Assembly: GCF_008728515.1 (NCBI RefSeq)
Contig: NC_044977.1
Span: forward strand, 165,153,139-165,217,138
Length of the DNA: 64,000 bases
Source of the DNA: Papio anubis
Taxonomy: Eukaryota; Chordata; Mammalia; Primates; Cercopithecidae
Reading direction: 5' to 3'
Under the pieces are notes generated by a model. It did no database searches, was not told the origin of the DNA, and saw nothing but the letters and a program-made list of their open reading frames with translations. Below, in pieces: positions 36,841-48,660 of the stretch. Every line of letters starts with the position of its first letter. Position 1 is the stretch's first letter. A program made the translations under genes and the position numbers.

Positions 36841-37035
36841 CATTACTTGAAAAGTAAATACTATAATTGGCTGATGAATAGAAAAGCAGTTAACTTCTTA
36901 ATATTAGCTTAGTACCCAGAAACAGTGCTACATTCTTCTTGTTTTCTGTGTAAAGAATTGTACCATTTCTGAAAAATGACAGATTTGTTTTTTTACAATT
37001 TCAATAACGTTAGTAAATATTAACTAAAAATGTTC
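36841..37035. other. Unassigned 195-bp spacer between nested L1 pieces
   Basis: Lies between the L1MA 3' end and the point where the host L1M resumes. It does not look like L1. It could be a 3' transduction, a small unrecognised insertion, or diverged host sequence. No A tail precedes 37036. Confidence 0.5.
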
Positions 37036-38290
37036 ATAGTAGAAAAGAAAATTAACAAACCAAAGTTGATTATTTGAGGAACTAAACTTATAGGAATACA
37101 AAGCATTATCAATGAAAAATATGAACAATTACAGGACAAGAAATTAGATATATTTAATAAAAAGAACAAACCTCTAGAAAGACAAACAATGGCCACTTTC
37201 TTTAGAATAACAAAAAACTCTGAATACAATCATACCAAGTAAAGAGATTAAATTTATAATTTAAAAAAAAACCTCCTACACAAGAATTCCCGACCAGATG
37301 GCCTCACTGTGAATTATGTCAAACACTTAAAAAATAATTTACAAGGTCTGGGCCCAGTGGCTCACACTTGTAATGCTAGCACTTTGGGAGGTTGAGGCAG
37401 GAGGAGCACTTGAGTTTAAGAATTCGAGACCAGCTTGGGCAACATAGCAAGACCCTGTCTCTAAAAAAAAAAAAAAAGAAAGAAAAGAAAAGAAAAAGAA
37501 AGAAAGAAAGAAAAAAGAAGAAATAAGTAAAAATGTTTTAAAAAAATACACAATCTTCACAAACTCTTCCAACAACTACAAGAGGAGAGAACATTCCTAA
37601 CTCATCTTATGAGGCAAGTATGACCCTGATACCAAAACCGGACAAAAACATCACCAAAAAAGAAAGCTAAAGACCAATATCTCATACATATACACACAAA
37701 AATTAAAAAATACTAATGAGTCAAATTAAGGAATACATAAAATATTAAATGCCATGACAGAATGGGATTTATTCCACCAATACAAGATGGGTTTGACAAT
37801 GGACATCAACTAATATAAAATACTACAACAACAGACTAAAAAACAAAATTACATTATCATGTCAATAGATGCAGTAAAAGTATTTGATAGAATTTAGCAC
37901 CCTTTATGATAAAAGCACTCAACCAGCTAGGATTGGAAGGAAATTTTCTCCTGATAAAGGGCATCTATGAAGCACCCACAGCTAACATAATACTAAAGGG
38001 TGACAAACTGAGGGCTTTTAACCTCTGGTCTGGAATCAGACACAGTTGTCTGTTCTGCCTGCTTCTATTCAATATTACAGTAGGAGTTCTAGCTAGAGTG
38101 AGTAGGTAAGAACACGAAATAAAAGGCATCTAGATTGTAAAGGAAGAAGTAATACTATCTCTATTTGCATAATGCATGTTCTTGTATATAGAAAATCCTA
38201 AGGAATTAAATTAAAGCATTTAGGACTAACGAATGAGTTCTGCAAGGTTGTAAGATACAAGATCAATATACAAAAATAAATGGAATTTTT
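37036..38290 (+). mobile_element. Ancient L1M host element, ORF2 middle part
   Basis: Resumes the element broken at 28215 with GAAAATTAACAAACCAAAGT. Later landmarks are AATTCCCGACCAGATGGCCT, CCTGATACCAAAACCGGACA, GAATGGGATTTATTCCACCA, GGCATCTATGAAGCACCCAC and GAAAATCCTAAGGAATTAAA. A FLAM-like monomer interrupts it. It stops at 38290 at a younger antisense L1 and continues at 41471. Confidence 0.87.
37346..37515 (+). mobile_element. Alu monomer (FLAM-like) with A-rich tail
   Basis: A single left-arm monomer, from CTGGGCCCAGTGGCTCACAC to GCAAGACCCTGTCTC, followed directly by a degenerate AAAGAAAG tail (37462-37515). No right arm is present, so this is a fossil left monomer or a truncated Alu. 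Confidence 0.8.
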
Positions 38291-41200
38291 AAAAAAATTA
38301 TACTTTAACTTCTGGGATACATGTGCAGAATATACGGGTTTGTTACAAAGGTATACACATGCCATGGTGGTTTGCTGCACTCATCAACCCGTCATCTACA
38401 TTAGGTATTTCTCCTAAAGTTATCCCTCCCCTACAACCCCACCTCCCAACAGGCCCCAGTGTGTCATGTTCCCCTCCCTGTGTCCATGTGTTCTCATTGT
38501 TCAATTCCCATTTATGAGTGAGAACATGTACCGCTCCTGTGCATGTTTCTGTTCCTGTGTTAGTTTGCTGAGAATGATGGTTTCCAGCTTCATCCATGTT
38601 CCTGCAAAGGACATGAACTCATCCTTTGTTTATGGCTGCATAGTATTCCCTGGTGTATATGTGCCACATTTTCTTTATCCAGTGTATCATCGATGGGCAT
38701 TTGGATTGGTTCCAAGTCTTTGCTATTGTGAATAGTGCTGCAATAAACATATGTGTGCATGTGTCTTTATAGCAGAATGATTTATAATACTTTGGGTATA
38801 TATCCAGTAATGGAATTGCTGGGTCAAATGGTATTTCTGGTTCTAGGTCCTTGAGGAATCGCCACACTATCTTCCACAATGGTTGTACTAATTTATACTC
38901 CCACCAACGGTGTAAAGACATTCCTATTTCTCCACATAGTCTCTAGCATCTGTTGTTACATGACTTTTTAATGATCGCCATTTTGACTGGCATGAGATGG
39001 TATCTCACTGTGGTTTTGGTGTGCATTTCTCTAATGACCAATAATGACGAGCTTTTTTTCATATGTTTGTCGGCCACATAAATGTCTTCCTTTGAGAAGT
39101 GTCTGTTCATATCTTTTGCCCACTTTTTGATGGGGTTGTTTGTTTTTTTCTTGTAAATTTGTTTAATTTCCATGTAGATTCTGGATATTAGACCTTTGTC
39201 AGATGGAGAGATTGCAAAATTTTTCTCCCATTCTGTAGGGTACCTGTATACTCTGATGATAGTTTTTTTTGTTGTGCAGAAGCTCGTTAGTTTAATTAGA
39301 ACCCATTTGTCAATTTTGGCTTTTGTTGCCATTGCTTTATGTGTGTTAGTCATGAAGTCTTTTGCCCATACCTATGTTCTGAATGGTATTGCCTAGGTTT
39401 TCTTCTAGGGTTTTTATGGTTTGGGGTTTTACATTTAAGTCTTTAATCCATCTTGAGTTAATTTTTGTATAAGGTATAAGGAAGGGGTCCAGTTTCAGTT
39501 TTCTACATATGAGTAGCCAGTTTTCCCAACACCATTTATTAAATAGGGAATCCTTTCCCCATTGCTTGTTTTTGTCAGATTTGTCAAAGGTCAGGTGGTT
39601 GTAGAGGTGGTGTTATTTCTGAGGCCTCTGTTCTGTTCCATTGGTCTATATATCTGTTTTGTTATCAGTACCATGCTGTTTTGATTACTGTAACCTTGCA
39701 GTATAGTTTGAGGTCAGGTAGCATGATGCCTCCAGCTTTGTTCTTTTTGCTTAGGATTGTCTTGGCTATACAGGCTCTTTTTTGGTTCCATATGAAACTT
39801 AAAATAGTTTTTTCTAATTCAGTGAAGAAAGCCAGTGGTAGATTGATGTGGATAGCACTGAATCTATAAATTACTTTGGGCAGTATGGCCATTTTCACAA
39901 TATTGATTCTTCTTATCCATCTGGAATGTTTTTCCATTTGTTTGTGTCCTCTCTTATCTCCTTGAGCAGTGGTTTGTAGTTCTCCTTGAAGCTATGCTTC
40001 ACATCCCTTGTGAGTTGTATTCCCTAGATATTTTATTCTCTTTGTAGCAATTGTGAATGGGAGTTCACTCATGATTTGGCTCTCTGTTTGTCTGTTATTG
40101 GTGTATAGGAATGTGATTTTTGTATCCTGAGACTTTACTGAAGTTGCTTATCAGCTTAAGGAGATTTGGGGCTGAGATGGTGGGTTTTCTAAATATACAA
40201 TCATGTCATCTGCAAACAGAGACAACTTGACTCCCTCTCTTCCTATTTGAATACCCTTTATTTCTTTCTCTTGCCTGATTGCCCTGGCTAGAACTTCCAA
40301 TACTATGTTGAATATGAATAGTGAGAGAGGGCATCTTTGTCTTCTCTCAGTTTTCAAAGGAATGCTTCCAGTTTTTGCCCATTCGGTATGATATTGCCTG
40401 TGGGTTTGTCATAAATAGCCCTTATTAATTTGAGATACATTCTATTAATACCTAGTTTATTGAGAGTTTTAGCATGAAGGGCTGTTGAATTTTATCGCAG
40501 GCCTTTTCTGCATCTATTGAGATAATCATTTGGTTTTTGTCATTGGTTCTGTTTATGTGATGAATTACGTTTATTTATTTGCGTATGTTGAACCAGCCTT
40601 GCATCCCAGGGATGAAGCTGACTTGATCGTGGTAGATAAGCTTTTTTGATGTGCTGCTGGATTCAGTTTGCCAGTATTTTATTGAGGATTTTCACATCAA
40701 TGTTCTTCAGAGATGTTGGCCTGAAGTTTCTTTTTGTTGTTGTTGTGCTCTGCCAGGTTTTGGTATCAGGATGATGCTGCACTCAGAAAATGAGTTAGGG
40801 AGGATTCCCTCTTTTTCTATTGTTTGGAATAGTCTCAGAAGGAATGGTACCAGCTCTTCTTTGTACCTGTGGTAGAATTCAGCTATGAATCCATCTGGTC
40901 CTGGGGTTTTTTTGACTGGTAGACTATTAATTACTGCCTCAATTTCAGAATTTATTGGTCTATTCAGGGATTTGACTTCTTCCTGGTTTAGTCGTGGGAG
41001 GGTGTGTATGTCCAGGAATTTATCTATTTCTTCTAGATTTTCTAGTTTATTTGCATAGAGGTGTTTATAGTATTCTCTGATGGTAGTTTGTGTTTCTGTA
41101 GGATCAGTGGTGATATCTCCTTTATCATTTTTTATTGTGTCTATTTGATTCTTTTCTCTTTCTCTTTTCTTCTTTATTAGTCTGGGTAGCAATCTATCTA

Positions 41201-41470
41201 TTTTGTTAATCTTTTCAAAAAATCAGCTCCCAGATTCATTGATTTTTTGATGGGTTTATCGTGTCTCTGTCTCCTTCAGTTCTGCTCATACTTAGTTATT
41301 TCTTGTCTTCTGCTAGCTTTTGAATGTGTTTGCTCTTGCTTCTCTAGTTCTTTTAATTTTGGTGTTAAGGCATTGATTTTAGATCTTTCCTGCTTTCTCC
41401 TGTGGGCATTTAGTGCTATAAATTTCCCTCTGAACACTGCTTTCCAGAGATTCTAGTATGCTGTGTCTTT
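38291..41470 (-). mobile_element. Primate L1 (L1PA-like), 5'-truncated, antisense
   Basis: About 3.2 kb of ORF2 and 3' UTR in minus orientation. The 3' end at 38291 reads TATACTTTAACTTCTGGGAT on the plus strand. It is 5'-truncated within ORF2 at about 41470, where host L1M text AAATTAAGAAAACAATTC resumes. It is markedly less diverged than the host. It carries the variant GCTCCTGTGCATGTTTCTGT at about 38535, shared with the L1 at 16936-17440. A clear target duplication was not found. Confidence 0.95.
38619..41192 (-). pseudogene. Broken L1 ORF2 (reverse transcriptase and C-terminal region)
   Basis: Separate minus-strand frames at 40707-41192, 40151-40357, 39665-39937, 38943-39353 and 38619-38921 are consecutive pieces of one ORF2. 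The first holds the text TPGPDGFIAEFY before the reverse-transcriptase fingers. The second holds the catalytic motif FADDMIVY (about 40193-40216). The last covers the C-terminal region with YYAAINKG. At least four frameshifts or stops separate them, and the endonuclease domain is missing through 5' truncation. It cannot make a working retrotransposase. Confidence 0.92.
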
Positions 41471-43130
41471 GAGAAAGCAAAACATAAAATTAAGAAAACA
41501 ATTCAATTCATAATAGCATGAGAAAGTGCTCAGGAAAAATTTTTTTAAAAAGAAGTGCAAGACTTACACTCTAAAAACTTTAAAATAATGTTGAAATTAA
41601 AGATGACCTAAGTACGTGGAAAGATATTATATGATCAATAATCAGAAGATGATATTGTTAAGATGGCAGTACTCCCCAAATTGATTTACAGATTCAACAA
41701 AATCTCTAGCAAAATCCCAGCTGTCTTCTTCGCAGAATAAATTGGAAAGCTGTTGCTATAATTCCTACATAAATTCAAGGAACCTAGACTAGTCAAAATA
41801 ATCCTGAAAAAGAAAAAGTTTGAGAATTCACATTTTCTGAAAAAACTTACTGTAAAGAGACAGTAATCAAGACTGTGTCGTATGGCTACTGTGTGTGTGT
41901 GTGTGTCTGTGTGTGTGAAATAGAATTGGGAGTTTAGAATTAAACCCTCAAGTTTATAATCAGTTGATCCTCAACAAGGGTGGCAAGAGAATTCAATGGG
42001 GCAATAATAGTCTTTTAAAAAAATGATGCTGGGAAAACTGAATATCCACATGTGTATTGGATCCTGAAGTTGGATCCTACCTCACACCACATAAAAATTA
42101 ACTAAAACTAAATCAGAGACCTAAAAGTAAGATCTAAAACTATAAAACTCTTAGAAGAAAATTTATGTATAAATATGTATGACATTGCATTAAGCAATGT
42201 TTTCTTAGCTATAATACCAAAAACACAAGCAAAAAAAGTTAAGATATACATTATCTACATCATCAAAATTAAAAATTTTGTGCCTCAAAAGTATACCATC
42301 AAAAACATAAAAGGGCTACCTGCAAAATGGAAGAAATCTTTTACAAATCATATGTCTAATAATAGCAATGTGATACTACCTCACATCCACTACAATGGCT
42401 ATAATATAAGAAATAACAAGTGTTAGCAAAGGTTTGGAAAAATCAGAACCCTCAAGCATTGTAATGTAGGAGTATAAAATAAAGTAGCCATTTTGAAAAT
42501 CAGTCTGACAGTACTTCAAATATGATACAGCAATTCCACTTTTAGGTATATACCCAAGAAAAATAAAAGCGTAGGTCCACACAATGTGCACACACATTTA
42601 TAACATTTATAGCAATGTTATTCACAATAGTTAAAAGGTTAAAACAAGTCAAACATCCATCATATGACAAATACATCAGCAAACTGTGATATATCCACAC
42701 AATAAGATATTATCTGGCAATAAAATGAAAATACTGACATGGGAGAATCTTAGAAACATAATTCTAAGTGAGGAGATCGGTCAAAAAGGATCACATATTG
42801 TATGACTCCATTTATATGTAATATTCTAGTATAAGCAAATCTACAGAGACAGAAAGTAGATTAGTGATTGCCTAGGGCTGGTGGGTTAGATTTGGGGAGT
42901 ATTGAGGAATATAGATGACAATTAAAGTGTGTAGGATTATTTTGGGGGATGATGAAAATATTCTAAAGCTGATTATGGTGATAAATGCACAACACTGAAT
43001 GTGCTAAAAGTCCTTGAATTGTACACTTTAAATGAGTGAATTGTAATAATATTTTTTATGATATAGACAATGACATGTGGCATGGTATGGTACCAATAAA
43101 GCAGTTTAAAACAGAATAACAGATAAATGG
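41471..43130 (+). mobile_element. Ancient L1M host element, ORF2 end and 3' UTR
   Basis: ORF2 text AAGATGGCAGTACTCCCCAA, AATGATGCTGGGAAAACTGA and TAGGTATATACCCAAGAAAA, then a 3' UTR with GATTGCCTAGGGCTGGTGGG, ATTATGGTGATAAATGCACA and TTGTACACTTTAAATGAGTG. The end type fits L1MB/L1MC. Three inserted L1-related or Alu elements split this LINE into pieces spanning 26620-43130. Confidence 0.88.
41890..41920. repeat. (TG)n microsatellite
   Basis: GTGTGTGTGTGTGTGTCTGT followed by GTGTGTG; one C interruption. It lies inside L1M ORF2. Confidence 0.95.
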
Positions 43131-43195
43131 CAGGTTCTCTGTAAAATGAGAAAACTAAGAGCAAATATAGGAATATATAAATCACATAGATTTTC

Positions 43196-43402
43196 TCTGT
43201 CCAGTACAGTAGCCACTAGCCACGTGTGCCTATCGACATTTAAATTTCATTAATTAAAATTAAGTACAATTAAAAATTAAATTATTTACTCACAGTTACC
43301 ACATTTCAAGCATTCAGTAAACACATGTGGCTAATGGCTTCATTTTGAAAAGTGTATATATAGCACACACCCATCATCTCAGAAGCTTCTATTGTACAAT
43401 AT
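43196..43402. repeat. hAT-Charlie-type non-autonomous element, second copy
   Basis: CTGTCCAGTACAGTAGCCAC, AAATTTCATTAATTAAAATT core, CACATTTCAAGCATTCAGTA, CATGTGGCTAATGGCTTC and CTTCTATTGTACAATATTG. Same family as 25885-26093. Confidence 0.75.
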
Positions 43403-45468
43403 TGATATCTACAATCTAAATATCATAGACTTATTTTTACTTTTGCTAAGTATATTATCTACTTAAGAACTATTTTTTATTTTCAGACTTTTGTCCTTTC
43501 TGATTTAAGATAAATTTTCTTAAACATAGATATAATTTTTTAAAAATGTTTTTACCTTGAAGAAAACATGGTTAACCTATATTAGCTCCCTGTTGCCATC
43601 TCCATCTCTCACAAAAACCAGTCTGGATCACTGAAGTATAATGTTTTTAATAGCACTCAGTTTGAATGTTTACACAGAAAAAAAGTAGTTTATAAGACTG
43701 AAGGTAGAGAAAGATGAGAGTCTGGCGTGTTATGATGAATCTTATTGGTATGTAAATATTGGGTATTAATTTAGAAACAAAGGTGGTTATGACAGTGAAG
43801 CACTAATATTTCAACCTCATTTGAGGAGGAAATATGCATTTGATTGAATCAAAGGTGTTCAAAAGGAGGGTTATTTTAATTGCTATGTCACCGAAGAATA
43901 AGAAGAAGGTAAAAGAAAATACTCTATTGATATGTGTTGTCATCTGGATTTGCTTTTCTGTAGTCATCTGTGTGTGCATTTGATTGTATTTTATGTCACC
44001 CTGGTGAACAATACCACAATATGTCAAGACCATTTAGAATTCAACTACAAAGGAACTAAGAAAAGGGTTATGGTTTTCATGTCGATCAGCATCTTCTGCT
44101 TAGATTGGGAGACCTTAAAATTAACTCTAGCAGTATAAAAAAATACCAGACACAATGCATAACAGGCAGTCTCACAAAAGACTTCCTTTATGGCTCATCA
44201 GAGTAAATTTCCTGTCAAAATACTCCTTGCGCTAAGTAAAGGTTATCTATTCATATGAACACCTGACTTATAAAATCAATCAGGGCACAATAAGAAAGAT
44301 GCCTGCTTTTTGCACGCATTCAAGTTGTTGTTCCCATTAACTTAACTTCCTAAAAATATATTTCATTTTTTCCGTCTGCTCTGCATAACTCATTAACATC
44401 ATAATCGCCAGCAATAATTGCCTAAAGTAAGTAAAGAAAATCGCTAAAGATGAAGAGTTGAATTACCACTTAATGAAAGAAGAAAAAAAAGAAGACAATT
44501 TAAATCAACAGTCTAAGATGCTGCAACCACTCCCTTCCTTCAGAAAATGTATAGTAATTGTGTTTTTTTGGAGCCTGTTGTGTTTGTAAATGAGGATTCT
44601 CAGACAGTGAATTCTCAAAATTATTCTATGAGTTTAATTGATGATATGAATCAGATGAACTTAAAAATATTTTCTCAGCAATCTAAAGCTGCATTTTTAT
44701 AACAAGTTGCAAATAAAACTATTTAAGATATTTTTGAAATCATCTCTATGCTAATTAGAAGGCCTGACCAAAATGAAATGTTTCTTCTAGACCTCAAAAG
44801 GTGTGGATTCTCTCAAAGAAATGTTTAATCTATTTGGCGATTTATTGGTTATCCCTTTTAGCCAGTATTCTTCAATTGTAGTTGATTTCTACTCTCAGAG
44901 AACATTTGATAATGTGTGAAAAACATGTTGTTATTCACAACTTAGTGATTGCTACTGATATTCAGGATAGCTCCTTGTAACGAAGAATCACCTGGCTCAA
45001 AATATCAACAGCAGCAAGGTGGAGAAGTCCTAATTTACACCAACAAAAGGACCTAAGAGAGTCTTATAAAAGGCAGTGAATAAAATGAAAAGATAATGTC
45101 TCTAAATGACATTATCTGTTCAAAGTCAAAATATTAATAATCTGTTCAAAGTCAAAATATTAATGCAATGTTTTCAAAAATAATAACTTATTTTACAATT
45201 TAGAGAGCAAGCTGCACATAGGGAGATAGGAGAAGGGGAATGAGGATACATTCCTCCAGCTGCCCTGATTGGCCAAAACTTCAACTCATGTCAAATAATC
45301 AGGCACTAACTGTAGTAAAGGGTAATTATGATTTATCATTTTTATAGTTATTTATTGACTCTGTAAGCATATGAGTTATTATGAGAAACAGATTAAGTGG
45401 GTTGGCAGCATCAGCCAAGTACACATGTAAAAGGATAGTAAAGTGGAATTTTGGCAGATGATTTAATC
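43403..45468. other. Unclassified intergenic sequence
   Basis: About 2 kb without a recognised element, apart from a 26-bp tandem duplication at 45113-45164. The part at 44340-44480 (TGCATAACTCATTAACATCA, TAATCGCCAGCAATAATTGC) is dense in ATTA-type motifs and non-repetitive. No gene is visible. Confidence 0.4.
45113..45164. repeat. Perfect 26-bp tandem duplication
   Basis: The unit TCTGTTCAAAGTCAAAATAT plus TAATAA occurs at 45115 and again from 45141, with identical sequence over the 24-base core. Confidence 0.93.
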
Positions 45469-45660
45469 CAATGGTTCTCAAACATTACCATGCATCAGAA
45501 TTAACTGAAGGATGTGTTAAACACACAGACTAATGGCGGCCCCATCTCTATAATTTCTGACCCAGTAGGTCTGGGGTGGGTTTTAAGAATTTGCAGCACT
45601 TTTAATAAGTTCTTCAGCGATGGTGATAGTGCTGGTCTGTGGCCACTTTGAGAACCACTT
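45469..45660. repeat. MER5A/B-type hAT-Charlie element
   Basis: Terminal inverted repeats AATGGTTCTCAAAC and TTTGAGAACCACTT enclose GCATCAGAATTAACTGAAGG, GACCCAGTAGGTCTGGGGTG and AAGAATTTGCAGCAC. The layout matches MER5A well. Confidence 0.9.
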
Positions 45661-46125
45661 CCCTAATTCAGTAGATAAAATGAAGTGCAGTACAACTATG
45701 ATGCAAACTTCACTTACAATGATAATATAAACAGTCACGTATTAGGAGATGAGGAAACTGGAAGTTATTTTAGAGAGAACTCTAAAATGTGCACTGTTGA
45801 GTCCTGTCCCCTCACAAGTGATAGAGGTGGGGCTGGAGAGTGCAGGCAGCTTCCATCAAGACCAGGGAAAGACACTTCAATCCAACCACTTGAAGAGATA
45901 TGTTTCTCATAGTTTGCAACATAGAGGAGAATCCTGTCTCTCTCTCACTTAAGAAATCTAAAGAACAGGAGAGACTGGTTGGCTAGCTGATCAAAGACAG
46001 GGAAAATGTTAAGTTTCTAATATGGTGGAATTAACCTGCATAGTTGGAATTTGTCAGGGAAAAAGATGAATGAGTGTTTCTCATCTGGAGATTGTGCATG
46101 GCCTGTGTGCAAGGAACACGGTGTT
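45661..46125. other. Unclassified intergenic sequence
   Basis: Two overlapping plus-strand frames (45685-45912 and 45749-45952) show no recognisable domain. No repeat recognised. Confidence 0.45.
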
Positions 46126-46136
46126 GGGGTAATCTT

Positions 46137-46430
46137 TTTTTTTTTTTTTTAGATGGAGTCTTGCTCTGTCGCCAGGCTGGAGTACAGTGGCACTATCTCG
46201 GCTCACTGCAACCTCTGTCTCCTGCGTTCAAGCGATTCCCCTGCCTCAGTCTCCCAAGTAGCTTGGACTACAGGCACACACCACCACGCCTGGCTAATTT
46301 TTTTTGTATTTTAGTAGAGACGGGGTTTCACCACGTTGGCCAGGATGGTCTCGATCTCCTGACCTCATGATCCACCTACCTCGGCCTCCCAAAGTGCTGG
46401 GATTACAGGGGTGAGCCACTGCACTTGGCT
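46137..46430 (-). mobile_element. Alu (AluS-like), full length, antisense
   Basis: T tail, then GATGGAGTCTTGCTCTGTCG through GCCACTGCACTTGGCT. Flanked by target duplication GGGGTAATCTT at 46126-46136 and 46431-46441. Confidence 0.95.
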
Positions 46431-46441
46431 GGGGTAATCTT

Positions 46442-46785
46442 AAATTTCATCTAAAAGGGAAGACTACAGGGAGTTAAGGGAGCTTAATAGAAAAGGCTGG
46501 AGATATTGCTGGATTGGTAGGGGCTGGGAGGAAGTAAGAATATCAGCCATGGATGCCTTTTGTTTTTTAATCAAGGTCATGACAGGTAGATGGTTTCTCC
46601 AAGAGTGAGGTAGGTGGGATATCTTCAACAATCCAGTTAAGTGACTCCACAAAGTCTATTTTTACATGTCGGCCAAATTTGCAGAGCACTGAAACCAGAT
46701 AGCTGTAAGACTATCTGTTAAGTGAGGACTTTCCCCTTTAGTGCATCTCCTTCCCTCATTCCAACACTGGAAATAGCAGAAGCAG
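46442..46785. other. Unclassified sequence left of the retroviral LTR
   Basis: No feature recognised. Confidence 0.45.
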
Positions 46786-47218
46786 TGTTAAAAGAAAAAC
46801 TTCAGGCAAATTTAACAAAATTCATTTGATCAAAGAATGATTCATGAATCAGGCATCACTCAGAACCAGATGAGGTTTAGACAACTTAGACCAGCAGTTT
46901 GAGCAGTGAGTTTTTATAAATTGAACATAGAAGCAAAGTAGAGAAATTATCTGACTGACTACAGCTAGGCATTGGCCTCATTTGTGCTTGGTATAATGAG
47001 GATTTGCCTTATTTGAGCACAGTCTGATCAGTTGGCTGTCTATGATTGGTAGAAGCTCAGCTGTTTATCATTGGCTAAAACTCAGCTATTTGCTATAAAA
47101 AATATATTCAAGTTGGGTGTTGTTTAATTTATATACTGTTAGGTTACAATTTGTTATGTAGGATTGAAAGTACAGAGACAGTCTCAAGTTGATGGCCTTG
47201 TGCTTATTAAATTTAACA
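46786..47218 (-). repeat. 3' LTR of the endogenous retrovirus
   Basis: On the plus strand it runs TGTTAAAAGAAAAACTTCAG ... TATTAAATTTAACA. Shared blocks with 54964-55325 include GAACATAGAAGCAAAGTAGA/GAACACAGAAGCAAAGTAGA, TTGGTAGAAGCTCAGCTG versus GTGGCTAAAGCTTTATTG, and GTTACAATTTGTTATGTAGG/GTTACAATTTATTACGTAGG. It is 433 bp against 362 bp in its partner, owing to several indels. Divergence indicates great age. Confidence 0.87.
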
Positions 47219-47230
47219 ATTTCCCCTTTT
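47219..47230 (-). other. Polypurine tract of the retrovirus
   Basis: On the minus strand AAAAGGGGAAAT directly precedes the 3' LTR start TGTTAAATTTAATAAGC. This is the expected place of the plus-strand primer for reverse transcription and fixes the orientation. Confidence 0.8.
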
Positions 47231-47899
47231 GGTCAGCCTATCAATCTTGAAAGATTGACCAAAACCTTGGACAATGTCGCGATTCTCTGTGGCTATCATA
47301 ATGGACTTGTTTGGTCTCAATGTGGAATTCACAAATCACAGCATGGGCTCAGTTGAATGATTCTTTATAGTCTCTTCATGTTTTGTTGCTTTAACCGATG
47401 TGAGACCATGTAACACATAGTAGATGGCTGTATACATGCATTTAAGATGCTTGAGAGAACACAGTGCACCAGGGAGACTATTATGACCATCAGGAGGATA
47501 ATACCAAAAGACTAAAATATGTTCCTTAATCAAATAAATTAAAATCATATAAACCCAAGAATGATCCATAAAAGGAATCTACTTGTCTCAACCAAGTAGG
47601 CAGTTTGTTGTTTTCTTGTCACTGAGTTTCTCTCATACCAGACGTGTTTCCCCAAGTACAACAAGGGGTGTTAGCTATCACACACACTTTCCCCCGTTCA
47701 GTCAGCACATAGTAAAGGCAAGCTTGTTCTCTAAAACAACTTTAGCAAAGAAGAGTAGAGAAGTTTCTGGGCAACTGCAGCCTTTGCAATAGAGTCAACC
47801 ATAGTAGCCATTGTTTGGGTAGATATTTAATCATAACCTCATTTATATTTATGCCATGCCAAAGAAGAAACATTCTATCAAAGCTGCCCACTTAGAGAT

Positions 47900-48235
47900 T
47901 GTATTAGTCAGGGTTCTCTCGAAGGAAGAGTCACTAGAGTCTCAAAACTGAAGAACCTGGAGTCCGATTTTCCAGGGCAGGAATCATCCACCACAGGAGA
48001 AAGATGTAGGTAGGCTGGAAGGTTAGGCCAGTCTCGCCTTTCACGTTTTTCTTCCTGCTTTATATTCGCTGGCAGCTGATTTGATTGTGGTCACCAGATT
48101 AAGGGTGGGTCTGCCTTCCCCAGCCCACTGACTCAAACGTTAACCTCCTTTGGCGACACCTTCACAGACACACCCAGGATCAATACTTTGTATCCTTCAA
48201 TCCAATCAAGCTGATACTCAGTATAAACCATCACA
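47900..48235 (-). mobile_element. Solo LTR inserted in the retrovirus
   Basis: On the plus strand it runs TGTATTAGTCAGGGTTCTCT to GTATAAACCATCACA, with TG...CA ends, and carries a perfect 5-bp target duplication GAGAT (47895-47899 and 48236-48240). Same family as 24221-24718 and 56403-56927, but shorter at 336 bp. The duplication shows it inserted as an LTR element into the older retrovirus. Confidence 0.88.
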
Positions 48236-48660
48236 GAGATATTTATGCCTCCTGGCAAATTCTTTCTTACGTTAGAGTACAAATTAGAAGGTATAGACCA
48301 ATGTTCAGTATCAAATTCATTATAAAGTGGCAGTGGTACCATTATAATCCATAACATGCATTGAGTTCTTGTTCCCCACTTATTGAGACATGGATTGCTC
48401 GTATATGTGACTGACCAATAAATCCTCCACAGATAAAAATATACCCTGGAGAAGCAAAAAGGACAACTTCTTGTAGGATACCTTTAGCATTAGGGCTCAT
48501 CAGTAAGAAAGCACTAGTAGTATTTATTCAAAGCTCTACTACTGAATTATTGCATGGCTGGAAACTACCAATAATTAGAGAATTTGGGTTATAGACTTGT
48601 CTACAAACTGTTGAATTATATTTTCTTTTGGTTTTCTGGCAATTTAGTGTCTAAAATAAC

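Noticed and set aside
40707..41192. 161-codon reverse-transcriptase-like frame as a host gene
   Set aside because: It is part of L1 ORF2 and continues in other frames at 40151-40357 and beyond; broken and 5'-truncated.
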